In this document: one piece after another, positions 8,492 through 17,335 of the stretch | Layout: each line of letters begins with the position of its first letter | Numbering within the stretch: the stretch's first letter is position 1 | Assembly: GCA_035559535.1 (NCBI GenBank) | Contig: DATMBG010000042.1 | Location: 62,001-126,000, forward strand | From: Candidatus Limnocylindrales bacterium | GTDB lineage: Bacteria; Moduliflexota; Moduliflexia; Moduliflexales; JAUQPW01 | Reading direction: 5' to 3' | DNA length: 64,000 nt | Translations under genes and position numbers: made by a program | Notes under the pieces: model-generated | What the model saw: the letters and a program-made list of their open reading frames with translations, nothing else | Told to the model about the DNA's origin: nothing | The model's database searches: none

Positions 8492-10690
8492 ATGAATCTT
8501 AGGTCTGGCTTCCTCCCAGGAAGGAAACTACGTGGTTTTAGGTCACCGCATAGCTGGATTTTAGACTGGATTCTGTTGTTTATCTTCCTGTTCTTCCCTC
8601 CCACTCCCCTCTTTGCCGGGGAGGAAGGGAAAGATGCCATCCCCCTTTTAATCCACCATCTAGAAGTTCGTCTGACTCCTGAGGATCACAGGCTTCAGGT
8701 CCAGGATACTCTTCAAGTCCGCATGAATTCCGGCTTGATAAACTCAGATCAAGGGATCCTCTCTTTTTTTATGAATGGGGCGCTGAAAATCCTGGAAATT
8801 TATCCAGAGAAGTCAGATCAAACCCTCACCTGGCATAGTTTTCCAAGGGATCATAGATCTCAGGAGATTCGATTGCAGATCCCTGCAGAGGCAAGAGAAA
8901 CCTTTTCCTTTACCCTTCGTTACGAAGGAATCATCTATGACCCGATTCAGAAATCTCAGGATCTGAGCTTTATTACGGGAGACGAAACCACCGGATTAAT
9001 CGGAGAAGAAGGAGTTTATTTATCGGAAGATACCCACTGGTATCCGGAAATACCCAAATCTTTATCTCTTTTTAACCTTGTGGTCACCATTCCGGAGCCC
9101 TGGGTTGTTGTTACCCAGGGAGAGTTAATCGCACGAGAGACCAGAGAAGGTTTATCTAAAAGTCAATGGCGATCTGAGATTCCTGCAGAAGCCCTTACCC
9201 TGGTTGCCGGGAAGTATCGGGTTCAGACCCGGAATTGGAATGGGGTGGTCATGTCGGCTTATTTTTCTCCGGAAAATGAATCTCTGGCCGACAAATTCCT
9301 TGGGGCCGCCGGAGAGTATATTCAGTTGTATTCTCAAATCCTGGGCCCCTATCCCTACAAAAAGTTCGATATAGTGGAGAATTTCTTTTCCAGCGGATAT
9401 GGATTCCCCTCATTTACCCTGTTGGGAAAAGAAGTCATCCGACAAGGAGAACGGGCTTTGCAACCCGGTTATCTGGACCATGAGATCGTCCACTCCTGGC
9501 TGGGGAATTACGTATTCTACGATCCGGATAAAGGAAATTGGGTAGAGGCTTTGACTACCTATTGTGCCAATTATTACTATAAGGAGCTTAAACAAGGTGA
9601 AGAAGCAGCCTTTAGGTACCGAAAGAGGGCCAGCCAACAGTACAGTATACGGGTTACCCCGGAGAAAGAGTATCCAGTTCGGGCCTTCAAAGGAAAAACC
9701 GAAGATTACGAAAATGACATCGGCTATACCAAAGGATCTATGATCTTCCATCAACTCCGTCGATGGATAGGAGATGATTCTTTTTTTCTGGGCTTAAAGG
9801 AAATCATCCGACGATATGGTGGACACCGGGCCGACTGGGAAGATTTGCAAAAAGTTTTTGAAGAGATTTCCCACCAACCGCTGGATTGGTTCTTTCGCCA
9901 ATGGTTAGATTTAAAGGGAGGTCCCGAACTGAAATTGGAAGATGTAAAATTAGAAGCCCTTCCCAAAGGCTATCGGATTACGGGTCAGGTGGTTCAACGC
10001 GGAGATGTTTACCGACTTCGACTTCCCATCCAGCTTCGTTTCGAAGAGGAAAGAAGAATTTTGCATCTGGATCTTACCGAGCGGGAGACTCCCTTTATCT
10101 ATACGGTGGATCGGGCTCCCCTTGCTTTAATCCTGGATCCTGAATACCATGTTTTTCGTAAGATAGCTCCAGAAACTTTGATCCCCTGCCTCAATGCCCT
10201 TTTAGAAGATAAAGATAAACTTTTGATCTATCCGACCCAAGGAACAGCCGATGAAATCACTATTTATCGAGGTTTGGCAGAAATGGTCGCGACCCGAAAG
10301 GGGGGGAAAGTTCTGGCGGATACCACTCTAACCGGAGATTTATTGACCCAAAACTCTCTCTTTATCCTGGGTGATGCCCGGAAATCAGCCCCTGTCAAGG
10401 AATGGCTGACTCATCTTCCAGAAGGTTTTGAGCTAAAAGAAGATGCCTTCAGGCTGGGAGGTAAGGAATATAAAGGAGAAGAAATGGCCCTCCTGATAAC
10501 CTGGCGCAATCCAAAAAATCCGATGAAATATCTGACCCTCTATTTTGGATTAGCCCCCGGTGCCCTTTCCCGGGCTCGATATCTGTTCTATTACGGTTGG
10601 GATAGTTACATAATTTTTGAGAAGGGCTACCCCATTCAACGGGATGATTGGCCGGAAGAGTCTCCCAATACCGTCTATTATTTCCGATAA
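8492..10690 (+). CDS. Exported M1-like metallopeptidase
   Basis: About 732 residues from the ATG at 8492; an ATG at 8474 or the GTG at 8396 is possible. A hydrophobic stretch (WILDWILLFIFLFF) ending in LFA-GEE looks like a signal peptide, so the protein is exported. The zinc signature is HEIVH at residues 330-334, followed by a glutamate in NWVEAL after 17 residues (18 is usual in M1). The GxMEN substrate-recognition motif of M1 aminopeptidases is replaced by GYGFPSFTLLG. This suggests an endopeptidase-like or non-canonical function. The last 200 residues are a separate domain without recognised motifs. It stands alone; MreB converges from the right. Confidence 0.8.
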   Translation: MNLRSGFLPGRKLRGFRSPHSWILDWILLFIFLFFPPTPLFAGEEGKDAIPLLIHHLEVRLTPEDHRLQVQDTLQVRMNSGLINSDQGILSFFMNGALKILEIYPEKSDQTLTWHSFPRDHRSQEIRLQIPAEARETFSFTLRYEGIIYDPIQKSQDLSFITGDETTGLIGEEGVYLSEDTHWYPEIPKSLSLFNLVVTIPEPWVVVTQGELIARETREGLSKSQWRSEIPAEALTLVAGKYRVQTRNWNGVVMSAYFSPENESLADKFLGAAGEYIQLYSQILGPYPYKKFDIVENFFSSGYGFPSFTLLGKEVIRQGERALQPGYLDHEIVHSWLGNYVFYDPDKGNWVEALTTYCANYYYKELKQGEEAAFRYRKRASQQYSIRVTPEKEYPVRAFKGKTEDYENDIGYTKGSMIFHQLRRWIGDDSFFLGLKEIIRRYGGHRADWEDLQKVFEEISHQPLDWFFRQWLDLKGGPELKLEDVKLEALPKGYRITGQVVQRGDVYRLRLPIQLRFEEERRILHLDLTERETPFIYTVDRAPLALILDPEYHVFRKIAPETLIPCLNALLEDKDKLLIYPTQGTADEITIYRGLAEMVATRKGGKVLADTTLTGDLLTQNSLFILGDARKSAPVKEWLTHLPEGFELKEDAFRLGGKEYKGEEMALLITWRNPKNPMKYLTLYFGLAPGALSRARYLFYYGWDSYIIFEKGYPIQRDDWPEESPNTVYYFR

Positions 10691-10822
10691 CCGGACAAAG
10701 GCGCCTTAAGCTGGCGCCTGTGGAGAATGAGTGAAGGAGAACTCATGGCCGATTTCAATGGGGAATCCGTATCAGGACCCCCTGAAAGGTAAAGGAATAG
10801 TGAATTTTTCCCGGGGAAGAGG

Positions 10823-11845
10823 TTAGCCCACGGATATTCGACTCAATAAGTCCATATTATCCAAAACCTTGCCGGTTCCAAGAGCTACAGAGGTCAGAGG
10901 ATCCTCGGCCAGGATAATGGGTAAACCGGTTTCTTCCTGAAGTTGGATATCCAGGTTTCGAAGTAGGGAACCCCCTCCGGTTAATACGATCCCTTTGTCA
11001 ATAATGTCTGCGGATAATTCGGGAGGGATATGCTCCAGGGTTGTTTTCACAGCTTCCACAATAGCCAGTACCGTCTCACTGAGTGCATCTCGGATCTCTT
11101 CACTTGAAAGGGTCAGGGTCTTGGGAATCCCTTCTATCAAATCTCGACCTCTAATTTTTGTAATTTCTTCTTTGTCCAGGGGATAAGCAGAACCCCAGGT
11201 CATTTTAATATACTCCGCCGTTCTTCCTCCAATGAGTAAACTGTGCTTTTTCTTAATATATTGAATAATCGCTTCATCCATTTCATCCCCGGCCACACGA
11301 ATGGAACAGCTATGAACAATCCCTGCCATGGAAATAACCGCTACTTCTGTGGTCCCGCCTCCAATGTCCACAATCATATTCCCAGAAGGTTCTTCTATAG
11401 GTAAACCTACCCCCATAGCCGCAGCCATAGGCTCTTCAATCAGATAAACTTCGCTGGCCCCGACCTGAAGAATCGAGTCTTTTACGGCTTTTTTTTCGAC
11501 TTCTGTAATTCCCGATGGAACTGCTACCACAATCCTGGGATGAATAAAGAAGTATTTTCGGTTGTAAACTTTTCTAATGAAGTAATCCAACATTTGTTGG
11601 GTAATTCTAAAATCCGAGATAACCCCGTCTTTTAAGGGTCGAATAACACTGACAGATCCCGGAACCTTACCCAGCATTTCTTTAGCTTCCTTACCAACCG
11701 CCAGGATTTTATTGGTCTTAAGATCAACCGCCACCACGGAGGGTTCATTGACCACAATGCCCCGTCCCTTCATATAAATCAACGTATTGGCTGTACCTAG
11801 ATCAATGGCCAGGTCTTTAGAAAACCAACTTAAAGGTGGAATCAT
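10823..11845 (-). CDS. mreB: Rod-shape determining actin MreB
   Basis: 340 residues, the usual MreB length. It is a bacterial actin that forms membrane-associated filaments and guides side-wall peptidoglycan synthesis. Actin-fold motifs: phosphate 1 LAIDLGTANTLIY, connect 1, phosphate 2 VDIGGGTTEVAVIS and the adenosine motif TGGGSLL. The ATG follows AGGAGAATTCTTT. The gene is not followed by mreC/mreD; the next gene leftward is the convergent peptidase, so it is a single-gene mreB locus. Confidence 0.97.
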   Translation of the reverse strand: MIPPLSWFSKDLAIDLGTANTLIYMKGRGIVVNEPSVVAVDLKTNKILAVGKEAKEMLGKVPGSVSVIRPLKDGVISDFRITQQMLDYFIRKVYNRKYFFIHPRIVVAVPSGITEVEKKAVKDSILQVGASEVYLIEEPMAAAMGVGLPIEEPSGNMIVDIGGGTTEVAVISMAGIVHSCSIRVAGDEMDEAIIQYIKKKHSLLIGGRTAEYIKMTWGSAYPLDKEEITKIRGRDLIEGIPKTLTLSSEEIRDALSETVLAIVEAVKTTLEHIPPELSADIIDKGIVLTGGGSLLRNLDIQLQEETGLPIILAEDPLTSVALGTGKVLDNMDLLSRISVG

Positions 11846-12217
11846 AAAGAATTCTCCTACAAAAAAGCCGATAGCAAATGCCTCCCAGAGATTTGCTATG
11901 ACGACTCCTTCTCATACCCTCTAAAATCATCGGTATCCCTTTACCCTACCCTCTCACCCCACTTCCCGGCTCCTTGCTGGGGTAGGTCTTTTAGACCTAA
12001 CCCCCTCCGACTCTCCTTCCCTGGGAGGGAAAGAAAGAGTTGGGAGGAAAGGCCATCCCCGAGTTCCCCTTCCCCGCGTTGGGAAGAGGTTAGGGGGTCA
12101 GGTGAGAAAAAACTACCCTCGAAAGCCTTCTGACTCCTCTCCGGAGACTTCAGAAAAGAAGGAGAGGCGACAGAGAAGGAAGAATAAGGACTCTGTTCCG
12201 AAAATGGCTCTTTTTAT
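11846..12217. other. Repeat-filled spacer between mreB and the regulator gene
   Basis: No gene. The centre is a C-rich/G-rich dispersed repeat (see 11999-12110). Around it are further short pyrimidine/purine blocks of the same style. Confidence 0.5.
11999..12110. repeat. Dispersed ~100-bp repeat, copy A
   Basis: Contains GGCCATCCCCG, GTTCCCCTT, TTGGGAAG and GGTTAGGGGGTCAGG in that order. The reverse complement of 35366-35465 carries the same blocks in the same order, so these are two copies in opposite orientation. The tail GGGGGTCAGG followed by GAGAAAAAA recurs near 55665-55690. Confidence 0.7.
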
Positions 12218-12664
12218 TTAACCCTGTTTCCGGCATTTTTGTAAGTGAGCCAATAATTCTTGCAAGATGAGAGGGGCTACAGGCTTTGTAAAGTGATAAT
12301 CAAATCCTGCTTCCTGAGCTCGACGCCGATCTTCCTCCTGCCCATACCCCGTCACAGCTACCCGTACCGTCTTAGACAATTGGGTATCTTGTCGAAGCCA
12401 TCGAGCGATTTGATAGCCATCCATTCCCGGTAAATCAATATCCAACAGGACAACTTCGGGTAGATAACTCAGGGCTACCTTCGTGGCTTCTAAACCATCA
12501 TGGACTACCCGGACCTCATAGCCCCACAACTCCAATAAATCCCCCAGGGCGGTTGCGATATCTACATCATCCTCCACCACCAGTACACGGAAACGTTTCG
12601 CAGTGACCCTGGCTTCCTTTTCATTGAGGAGAATCTCTTTTTCGGTAGTTTCTTTTACCATCAT
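12218..12664 (-). CDS. Single-domain response regulator (CheY-like)
   Basis: 148 residues: a short N-terminal extension and one receiver domain with no output domain. The phosphorylation machinery is complete: acidic pair VVEDD, phospho-acceptor Asp in LLDIDLPGMDG, switch Thr in VAVTGYG and Lys in HFTKPV. Such proteins act by protein-protein contact, often in phosphorelays or inside a two-component array. The ATG at 12664 is chosen over one 27 codons upstream because AGGAG lies 8 bp before it. No kinase adjoins. The spacer beyond it toward 12.9 kb is AT-rich and probably holds its promoter. Confidence 0.9.
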   Translation of the reverse strand: MMVKETTEKEILLNEKEARVTAKRFRVLVVEDDVDIATALGDLLELWGYEVRVVHDGLEATKVALSYLPEVVLLDIDLPGMDGYQIARWLRQDTQLSKTVRVAVTGYGQEEDRRRAQEAGFDYHFTKPVAPLILQELLAHLQKCRKQG

Positions 12665-12859
12665 AACCGGATCTCCTTTTCTATACCGGTGTCCCAAGCT
12701 GTCTGGGACCATCGTATAGAACCTCCTATTTTCAGGCCGGTACACCCCTTCTTCGGGTTTTTCTGTTCTAATTAACGTATGTTACTCTATAGCATAAACT
12801 TATTTTATGTCAATATAAAAGTTAATCTTATTGAGGAAATCGGAATCAGAATTGAAAGT

Positions 12860-12887
12860 CTTGTCTGGCCAAATTCGGCCAGACAAG
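12860..12887 (-). terminator. Strong hairpin after the aldo/keto reductase gene
   Basis: CTTGTCTGGCC, a 6-base loop and GGCCAGACAAG make a perfect 11-bp stem 10 bp beyond the reductase stop. There is no T run, so it may act as an mRNA-stabilising 3' hairpin rather than an efficient intrinsic terminator. Confidence 0.55.
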
Positions 12888-12896
12888 GCCTCCTAT

Positions 12897-13844
12897 TTAG
12901 GCCGGGATTTCTTCCCTGGAGGGAAAGCCATGTTGGATTCTTCCGATGGGACCCTCATGCACCAGGGTGGTCTTATAGAGTTCCAGATGACCATCGGCTG
13001 CATAAAGCCGACAGCGTGCCCGAACAGCCTCCATCTCCTCCGGGGTCATCGGCTTGAAACCACAAGCAATTTGCAGATTCTGGTGAAGTATTTCCAAAGA
13101 ATTTATACCGCTGACCGTGGTGGCAACGGGAAGACTCATGGCATAGCGGAGCGCTTCGGCAACCGAAATGATTTTTTTGACCGCCGGTACGGTAAGTCGC
13201 CCGGTAAGGCTTTTCATACCAATGGCTCCGATACCCCGTCGATTGAGTTCCGGCAAAACCTGCTGTTCAAAACTACGAAAAGTTGCATCGAAACAATTAA
13301 GCGGGAGCTGACAGGTATCGAAAGGATAATTGTAGGAGAGCATTTTCAAATGGATGGCAGGATTTTTATGGCCTGTAAAGCCGACAAAACGAACTTTACC
13401 TTCACGTTTAGCCTGATCGAGGGCTTCGATGACCCCATCCCGAGCGAAATGCAGTTCCGGATCATTTTCATAAACAACCTCATGGATCTGCCACAGATCC
13501 AGATAATCCGTTCGGAGTCGGCGTAAAGATTGTTCCAGTTGCTGCAGGGCCGTTTTACGATCCCGTCCATGGGTACACACTTTGGTCATCAGAAAAACTT
13601 TATCCCGACGGCCCTGCAGACCTTTACCCATCCATTCTTCACTGCGACCGTCGTTATACTCCCAGGCATTATCCATGAAGGTTACTCCCATATCGACCGC
13701 TTCCTGGACGATACGGATAGCTTCTTCTTCGCTCTTTGCGATGCCCAGATGGAAACCCCCTAATCCCAAGGCTGAAACTTGAATCCCTGTCTTTCCTAAA
13801 GGTCGGCGAGGAATCTCACCGGAAAGTTTATAAGAACCGGTCAT
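12897..13844 (-). CDS. Aldo/keto reductase
   Basis: 315 residues, a complete NAD(P)H-dependent aldo/keto reductase (TIM barrel). The catalytic tetrad is visible: Asp in FMDNAW, Tyr in WEYNDG, Lys in LMTKVC and His in WQIHEV. RFVGFTGH and VSGINSLEILHQN belong to the family's substrate and cofactor strands. It lacks the four-cysteine C-terminal cluster of the ferredoxin-like subgroup. The ATG is preceded by AAGGAG. The substrate is unknown; it is isolated between the regulator and the VWA cluster. Confidence 0.9.
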   Translation of the reverse strand: MTGSYKLSGEIPRRPLGKTGIQVSALGLGGFHLGIAKSEEEAIRIVQEAVDMGVTFMDNAWEYNDGRSEEWMGKGLQGRRDKVFLMTKVCTHGRDRKTALQQLEQSLRRLRTDYLDLWQIHEVVYENDPELHFARDGVIEALDQAKREGKVRFVGFTGHKNPAIHLKMLSYNYPFDTCQLPLNCFDATFRSFEQQVLPELNRRGIGAIGMKSLTGRLTVPAVKKIISVAEALRYAMSLPVATTVSGINSLEILHQNLQIACGFKPMTPEEMEAVRARCRLYAADGHLELYKTTLVHEGPIGRIQHGFPSREEIPA

Positions 13845-13954
13845 AGGATCATTCTCCTTAATTTTAAGGGTTGAGTTCGAACCATTCGATGCGCCTTAAG
13901 CAACCTTTACCTCTATCTTCCCAGGAAAGTCAAGAATTTTATACAGATTTTCTA

Positions 13955-15121
13955 TCAGAGACGCCTGGAACGTCCGATGACTTTCCGAAGGGGAATTAAA
14001 ATCCATCGACCGTAGCCGGCGAGGCAGGAAAAAACGCCCAGAAGAGGAACAAGAAACCAGGTACGAAGCGGGGTATATTCTTCGTAGGTGTCGTAACGGA
14101 CTATTTTTCGTTGGGAAAGTATGATGGATTTCAAACTTGTGTAGAAGGTGGAACTCTCTTCCACGTAGTAATATGAACCTCCTCCGGCTACCGCCATCCG
14201 ACGCAGGATCTCTTCATCCAATGAGGAAGTTTGGATAGAACTGGTAGGGTCGTCGGGGTTTGTTCGGTAGTAACTCACCACACGTCCCTTCTCATCCTGG
14301 GTCTTTACCAATAGCACCTCCTCGGCATGACGTACACCCAGGGCGTCTTCTTTTATTTTTCCTATTCCGACCGTATAGAGGAGAATACGAGGATTCTTGG
14401 TATGAAGGTCATTTATTCTGCGAATCGCTTCGAGGCGATTTTGCTCCGAACCCCCTTCCTTGCCCCCATCGGAGATTAAAATCCCCACATCCGTGGTATC
14501 GGAATCCGCAGGAAATCGCGAAAGAAGATCTTCCCACGCGACGATTGCGGCCTGAAGGCTTGTACCCGGTACATCGATGGTATTTTCGTCTACGGCCTGA
14601 ATATAGGAGGTAATTTCGTAAGGACTCGTTGAGAAAAGAAAGGAGGTTGGAAATGCCGCACCGGCAAAGGGGATAACGGCCACCTGATAATTGCCACCGA
14701 TTTCCTCATTGCTCCAGAGGAAATCCACCAGATCTTGAAGGGTTTTTTTGGCAACGGCAAGACGACTTGGCTCCAGATCCCGTGCATAAGCCATGGACAG
14801 GGAGGTATCCAGGAGAAAGGTGATACGGATGCCGGTAAAAACAGGTTTCTCCTGAATCTTTTTTTTCATGGGTTCGGCAAGGACCATCAGGAAGAGCAGA
14901 TAGACTATACAGTATAAGATCCATCGGGTAACGACAACCCTTCTCTTCGGGAGGGTGGAACCTCTGAGATGCATCTGGATCCAGGGGTCTGCTAATACCT
15001 GCTCACGCTTCCGGTACGCGTACCAGGCACCCAGAAGAATCAAGGGGATCAGTATACTTCCCCACAGCCATTCAGGTTTTTGGAATATCACGCTCCAGGG
15101 CCCTTTTTCCCCGTCCTCCAA
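13955..15121 (-). CDS. Membrane VWA protein, MxaL/BatB-like
   Basis: 388 residues. Two N-terminal transmembrane segments (about 17-34 and 65-82), a von Willebrand A domain and a C-terminal transmembrane segment (about 350-370). The metal-ion adhesion site is complete: DTSLSMA, the Thr in VPGTSL and the Asp in LISDGG. Topology matches BatA/BatB and MxaL proteins. It is last in a four-gene minus-strand cluster (17336-19003, 16028-17317, 15155-15934, this gene) whose order resembles mxaA-C-K-L of methanol dehydrogenase loci, where these proteins support calcium insertion and enzyme maturation. No dehydrogenase gene is in the window, so the target is unknown. Confidence 0.75.
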   Translation of the reverse strand: MEDGEKGPWSVIFQKPEWLWGSILIPLILLGAWYAYRKREQVLADPWIQMHLRGSTLPKRRVVVTRWILYCIVYLLFLMVLAEPMKKKIQEKPVFTGIRITFLLDTSLSMAYARDLEPSRLAVAKKTLQDLVDFLWSNEEIGGNYQVAVIPFAGAAFPTSFLFSTSPYEITSYIQAVDENTIDVPGTSLQAAIVAWEDLLSRFPADSDTTDVGILISDGGKEGGSEQNRLEAIRRINDLHTKNPRILLYTVGIGKIKEDALGVRHAEEVLLVKTQDEKGRVVSYYRTNPDDPTSSIQTSSLDEEILRRMAVAGGGSYYYVEESSTFYTSLKSIILSQRKIVRYDTYEEYTPLRTWFLVPLLGVFSCLAGYGRWILIPLRKVIGRSRRL

Positions 15122-15154
15122 CCCCGGGAAGGGGGAAAGGAAGCAAGAATTCGA

Positions 15155-15934
15155 TTAATGGGTTCTTCCGGCAGGTACATCATTCATCTGGATTTTCTCA
15201 TTGGGGCGTTGAGGCAACATTTTCAGGATGATCTGTCGTTGTTGCGTGCTATCTCCTGTGAGGGAACCGGCTTTCTCCAAAGCCTTTTGGTTTTGTTCCA
15301 AGAGTTCAAGGGCCGTCTGGGCATTGCGATCTTTTGGTAGGTAAGCGAGGACTTTCTTGAGTTTGCTCCGCGCAACTTCGGTGAAATCGGAGAGTTTGGT
15401 GGCATCCTCTCCGGCAAAGATAGATCTTTCCACAGCAAATAAGGCAAACCGGTACAACCACTGCGCGGTTAAGATGGGATCATCGAAAGTTTCAGGAAGA
15501 AGCGCTACAACCCCATCTGCTTTTGTTGCCATGTCCATGGCCTCATTTAAATATCTCTTGGCCTCGGGGTGATTTTTGCTGTAAAGGAGGAATTGTTGTG
15601 CTCTGGCGACCTTTTTTTCCATTTGGAGCATGTAGCTTTCTGCAAGTTTTGCCATAAGCAGATTCTTGATACGAGCCTGTTCTTTCTCCTCTATCACCCT
15701 AGAGAGTTTGGGGAATTGATCTTTCAGGATCGCTTCCCAGGCTTCAGGAGAAGAAGCTTTTTTCATCTCGTCATTTATTTCACGGATTAAGGCCTCTATT
15801 TCCTTTTGTTCCTCGACCACACGCCTTTGATATAAGGCTTCTTCACGGGCACGTTTCTGCATCGCCTGTTTTATCCAAAAGCCCTCGCCGAGAAAAAGTA
15901 TTGTAAGAATGGTATAGATTATTAACCGTCCCAT
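15155..15934 (-). CDS. Membrane-anchored helical protein, MxaK/BatC position
   Basis: 259 residues with one N-terminal transmembrane helix (about 5-22). A mostly alpha-helical, charged region follows with coiled-coil character around residues 30-100 and helix pairs that look TPR-like. No catalytic motif. It lies between the two VWA genes, where methylotroph mxa loci encode MxaK and Bat operons encode a TPR protein, so an assembly or scaffold role is inferred from position. Sequence similarity to either family cannot be confirmed by eye. Confidence 0.6.
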   Translation of the reverse strand: MGRLIIYTILTILFLGEGFWIKQAMQKRAREEALYQRRVVEEQKEIEALIREINDEMKKASSPEAWEAILKDQFPKLSRVIEEKEQARIKNLLMAKLAESYMLQMEKKVARAQQFLLYSKNHPEAKRYLNEAMDMATKADGVVALLPETFDDPILTAQWLYRFALFAVERSIFAGEDATKLSDFTEVARSKLKKVLAYLPKDRNAQTALELLEQNQKALEKAGSLTGDSTQQRQIILKMLPQRPNEKIQMNDVPAGRTH

Positions 15935-16027
15935 AAAAGGATTGTAATCCTGGGTCAGAAGTCCGGAGCCAGAACTTTCTCTTTCTTTGCTTTGATTTCC
16001 GGCTTTTGACCTCCGGCTATAAGGCTG

Positions 16028-17317
16028 TTATATCTCTCCGGTAAGTGAACGGGCAAAGGTATATTCTGCAATCCCCCAGCAGAGAAAAAAGACGAACCCT
16101 GCCAATATAAACCATCGACTATACGAAGCACGTTTTGGGATTTGTATAGTGGTGAAGTGATTGAGATGTTTTTCAAAAATTTCCTTTACTGCCTGTTCCA
16201 TATTAACCAAGGGGTCGTCCTTTCGTACCAGAAGGAAATCCCCGCCGGTTTCTTGCGCTGCCAATTTAAGTTGGACAAGAAAATTTTCGATGGAGATAAA
16301 ATAAATGGGAAGCTTTAAATAAGCCGCAAACTCCAATAATTTCCAGAGAGAGGGATCCCGGGTTTCGAAAGACTTCAGGTCGTCATAGACTGCGTCAGTA
16401 AAAATCAAGATGGTCCATTCCTGGATTTTCGGTTGGATAGAACTCATTTTTTTGCTAAGTTCAGGAGGAAGTACAAAGTGTCCGCTTTGAGGTCGCAAAG
16501 CTTTCCTGAGGAGATTCATTTCATCTTCTGTAAAAATAGATTCCCTGGCTACCCTTAGGGCCTGTTCTAAGCCTGTGGAAGGGACGAACGCGGAGCCTGT
16601 AGGAGGAAGAAGTGTTGGATTGGTCGACGGGGTATTTGGCTCTGAGGCATAGCGAAAGATGAGGTTTGAAAGGGCTGCATAGAAAGCGATATGAATGTTG
16701 GTGTCTCCTCCCAGAATCACCGGACTCCACTCGAAACGCTCGACCTGATCTCGGAGCCTTCGGTAATCGGTACTTGGAAAAAGAATCACGGCAGGGTCTC
16801 GGGCAAAGGCCATAAGGGAGATAAGCGGTTTCTTTTTTTGATAGGGAGAGAGGGCTGCTGCTTCGGTCATATCCACGAATTTCTTAAGGGCACGGCACAT
16901 CCCTTTCATTCTTGGATATAGCTCGATTTCCTCTTCAGCCAGGCAGGTAATGGGTTTTACTCCGGGATAGACATTCAGGGTCTTGCGCTCAAACATGGAA
17001 CCTGAGGAATCCACCAGCAGGAGTATGTTGGGAGTTTCCAGTTTTTCTTCAGTCCAGAAATAGCCATGGGTAATCTCCGCAAGGGCCAGGATCACCGATA
17101 GGTAGGTCAGGGTCTTAAAAACCGTTGGAAGTACGAAGTGGATCCGACTTTGCCATTGCCTGAGTCGTTCACGGAAGGTCAGGTACTCCGGCTTTACATG
17201 GAGGTGTGCTTTTTGAAGCGCATAACGACGTACCCTGAAGAGGAATTCAACCAAAACAACAGGTAAGAGTAATAACCATTCAGGGTGTGAGGCTTCATAT
17301 CCAAATATTTCAAACAT
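16028..17317 (-). CDS. Membrane VWA protein, MxaC/BatA-like
   Basis: 429 residues: two transmembrane segments near the N terminus (about 14-30 and 63-82), a VWA domain with DSSGSM (about 103-108), the Thr region GGDTNIH and the Asp in IFTDAVYDD, and a final transmembrane helix (about 400-418). The VWA domain carries an insertion of about 60 residues around 220-280 (rich in Pro, Thr, Ser) absent from compact BatA domains. It is 18 bp downstream of the MxaA-like gene, so the two are probably co-transcribed. It probably works as a pair with the VWA protein at 13955-15121. Confidence 0.75.
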   Translation of the reverse strand: MFEIFGYEASHPEWLLLLPVVLVEFLFRVRRYALQKAHLHVKPEYLTFRERLRQWQSRIHFVLPTVFKTLTYLSVILALAEITHGYFWTEEKLETPNILLLVDSSGSMFERKTLNVYPGVKPITCLAEEEIELYPRMKGMCRALKKFVDMTEAAALSPYQKKKPLISLMAFARDPAVILFPSTDYRRLRDQVERFEWSPVILGGDTNIHIAFYAALSNLIFRYASEPNTPSTNPTLLPPTGSAFVPSTGLEQALRVARESIFTEDEMNLLRKALRPQSGHFVLPPELSKKMSSIQPKIQEWTILIFTDAVYDDLKSFETRDPSLWKLLEFAAYLKLPIYFISIENFLVQLKLAAQETGGDFLLVRKDDPLVNMEQAVKEIFEKHLNHFTTIQIPKRASYSRWFILAGFVFFLCWGIAEYTFARSLTGEI

Positions 17318-17335
17318 GGCTGGCTTCCTTCAAAC

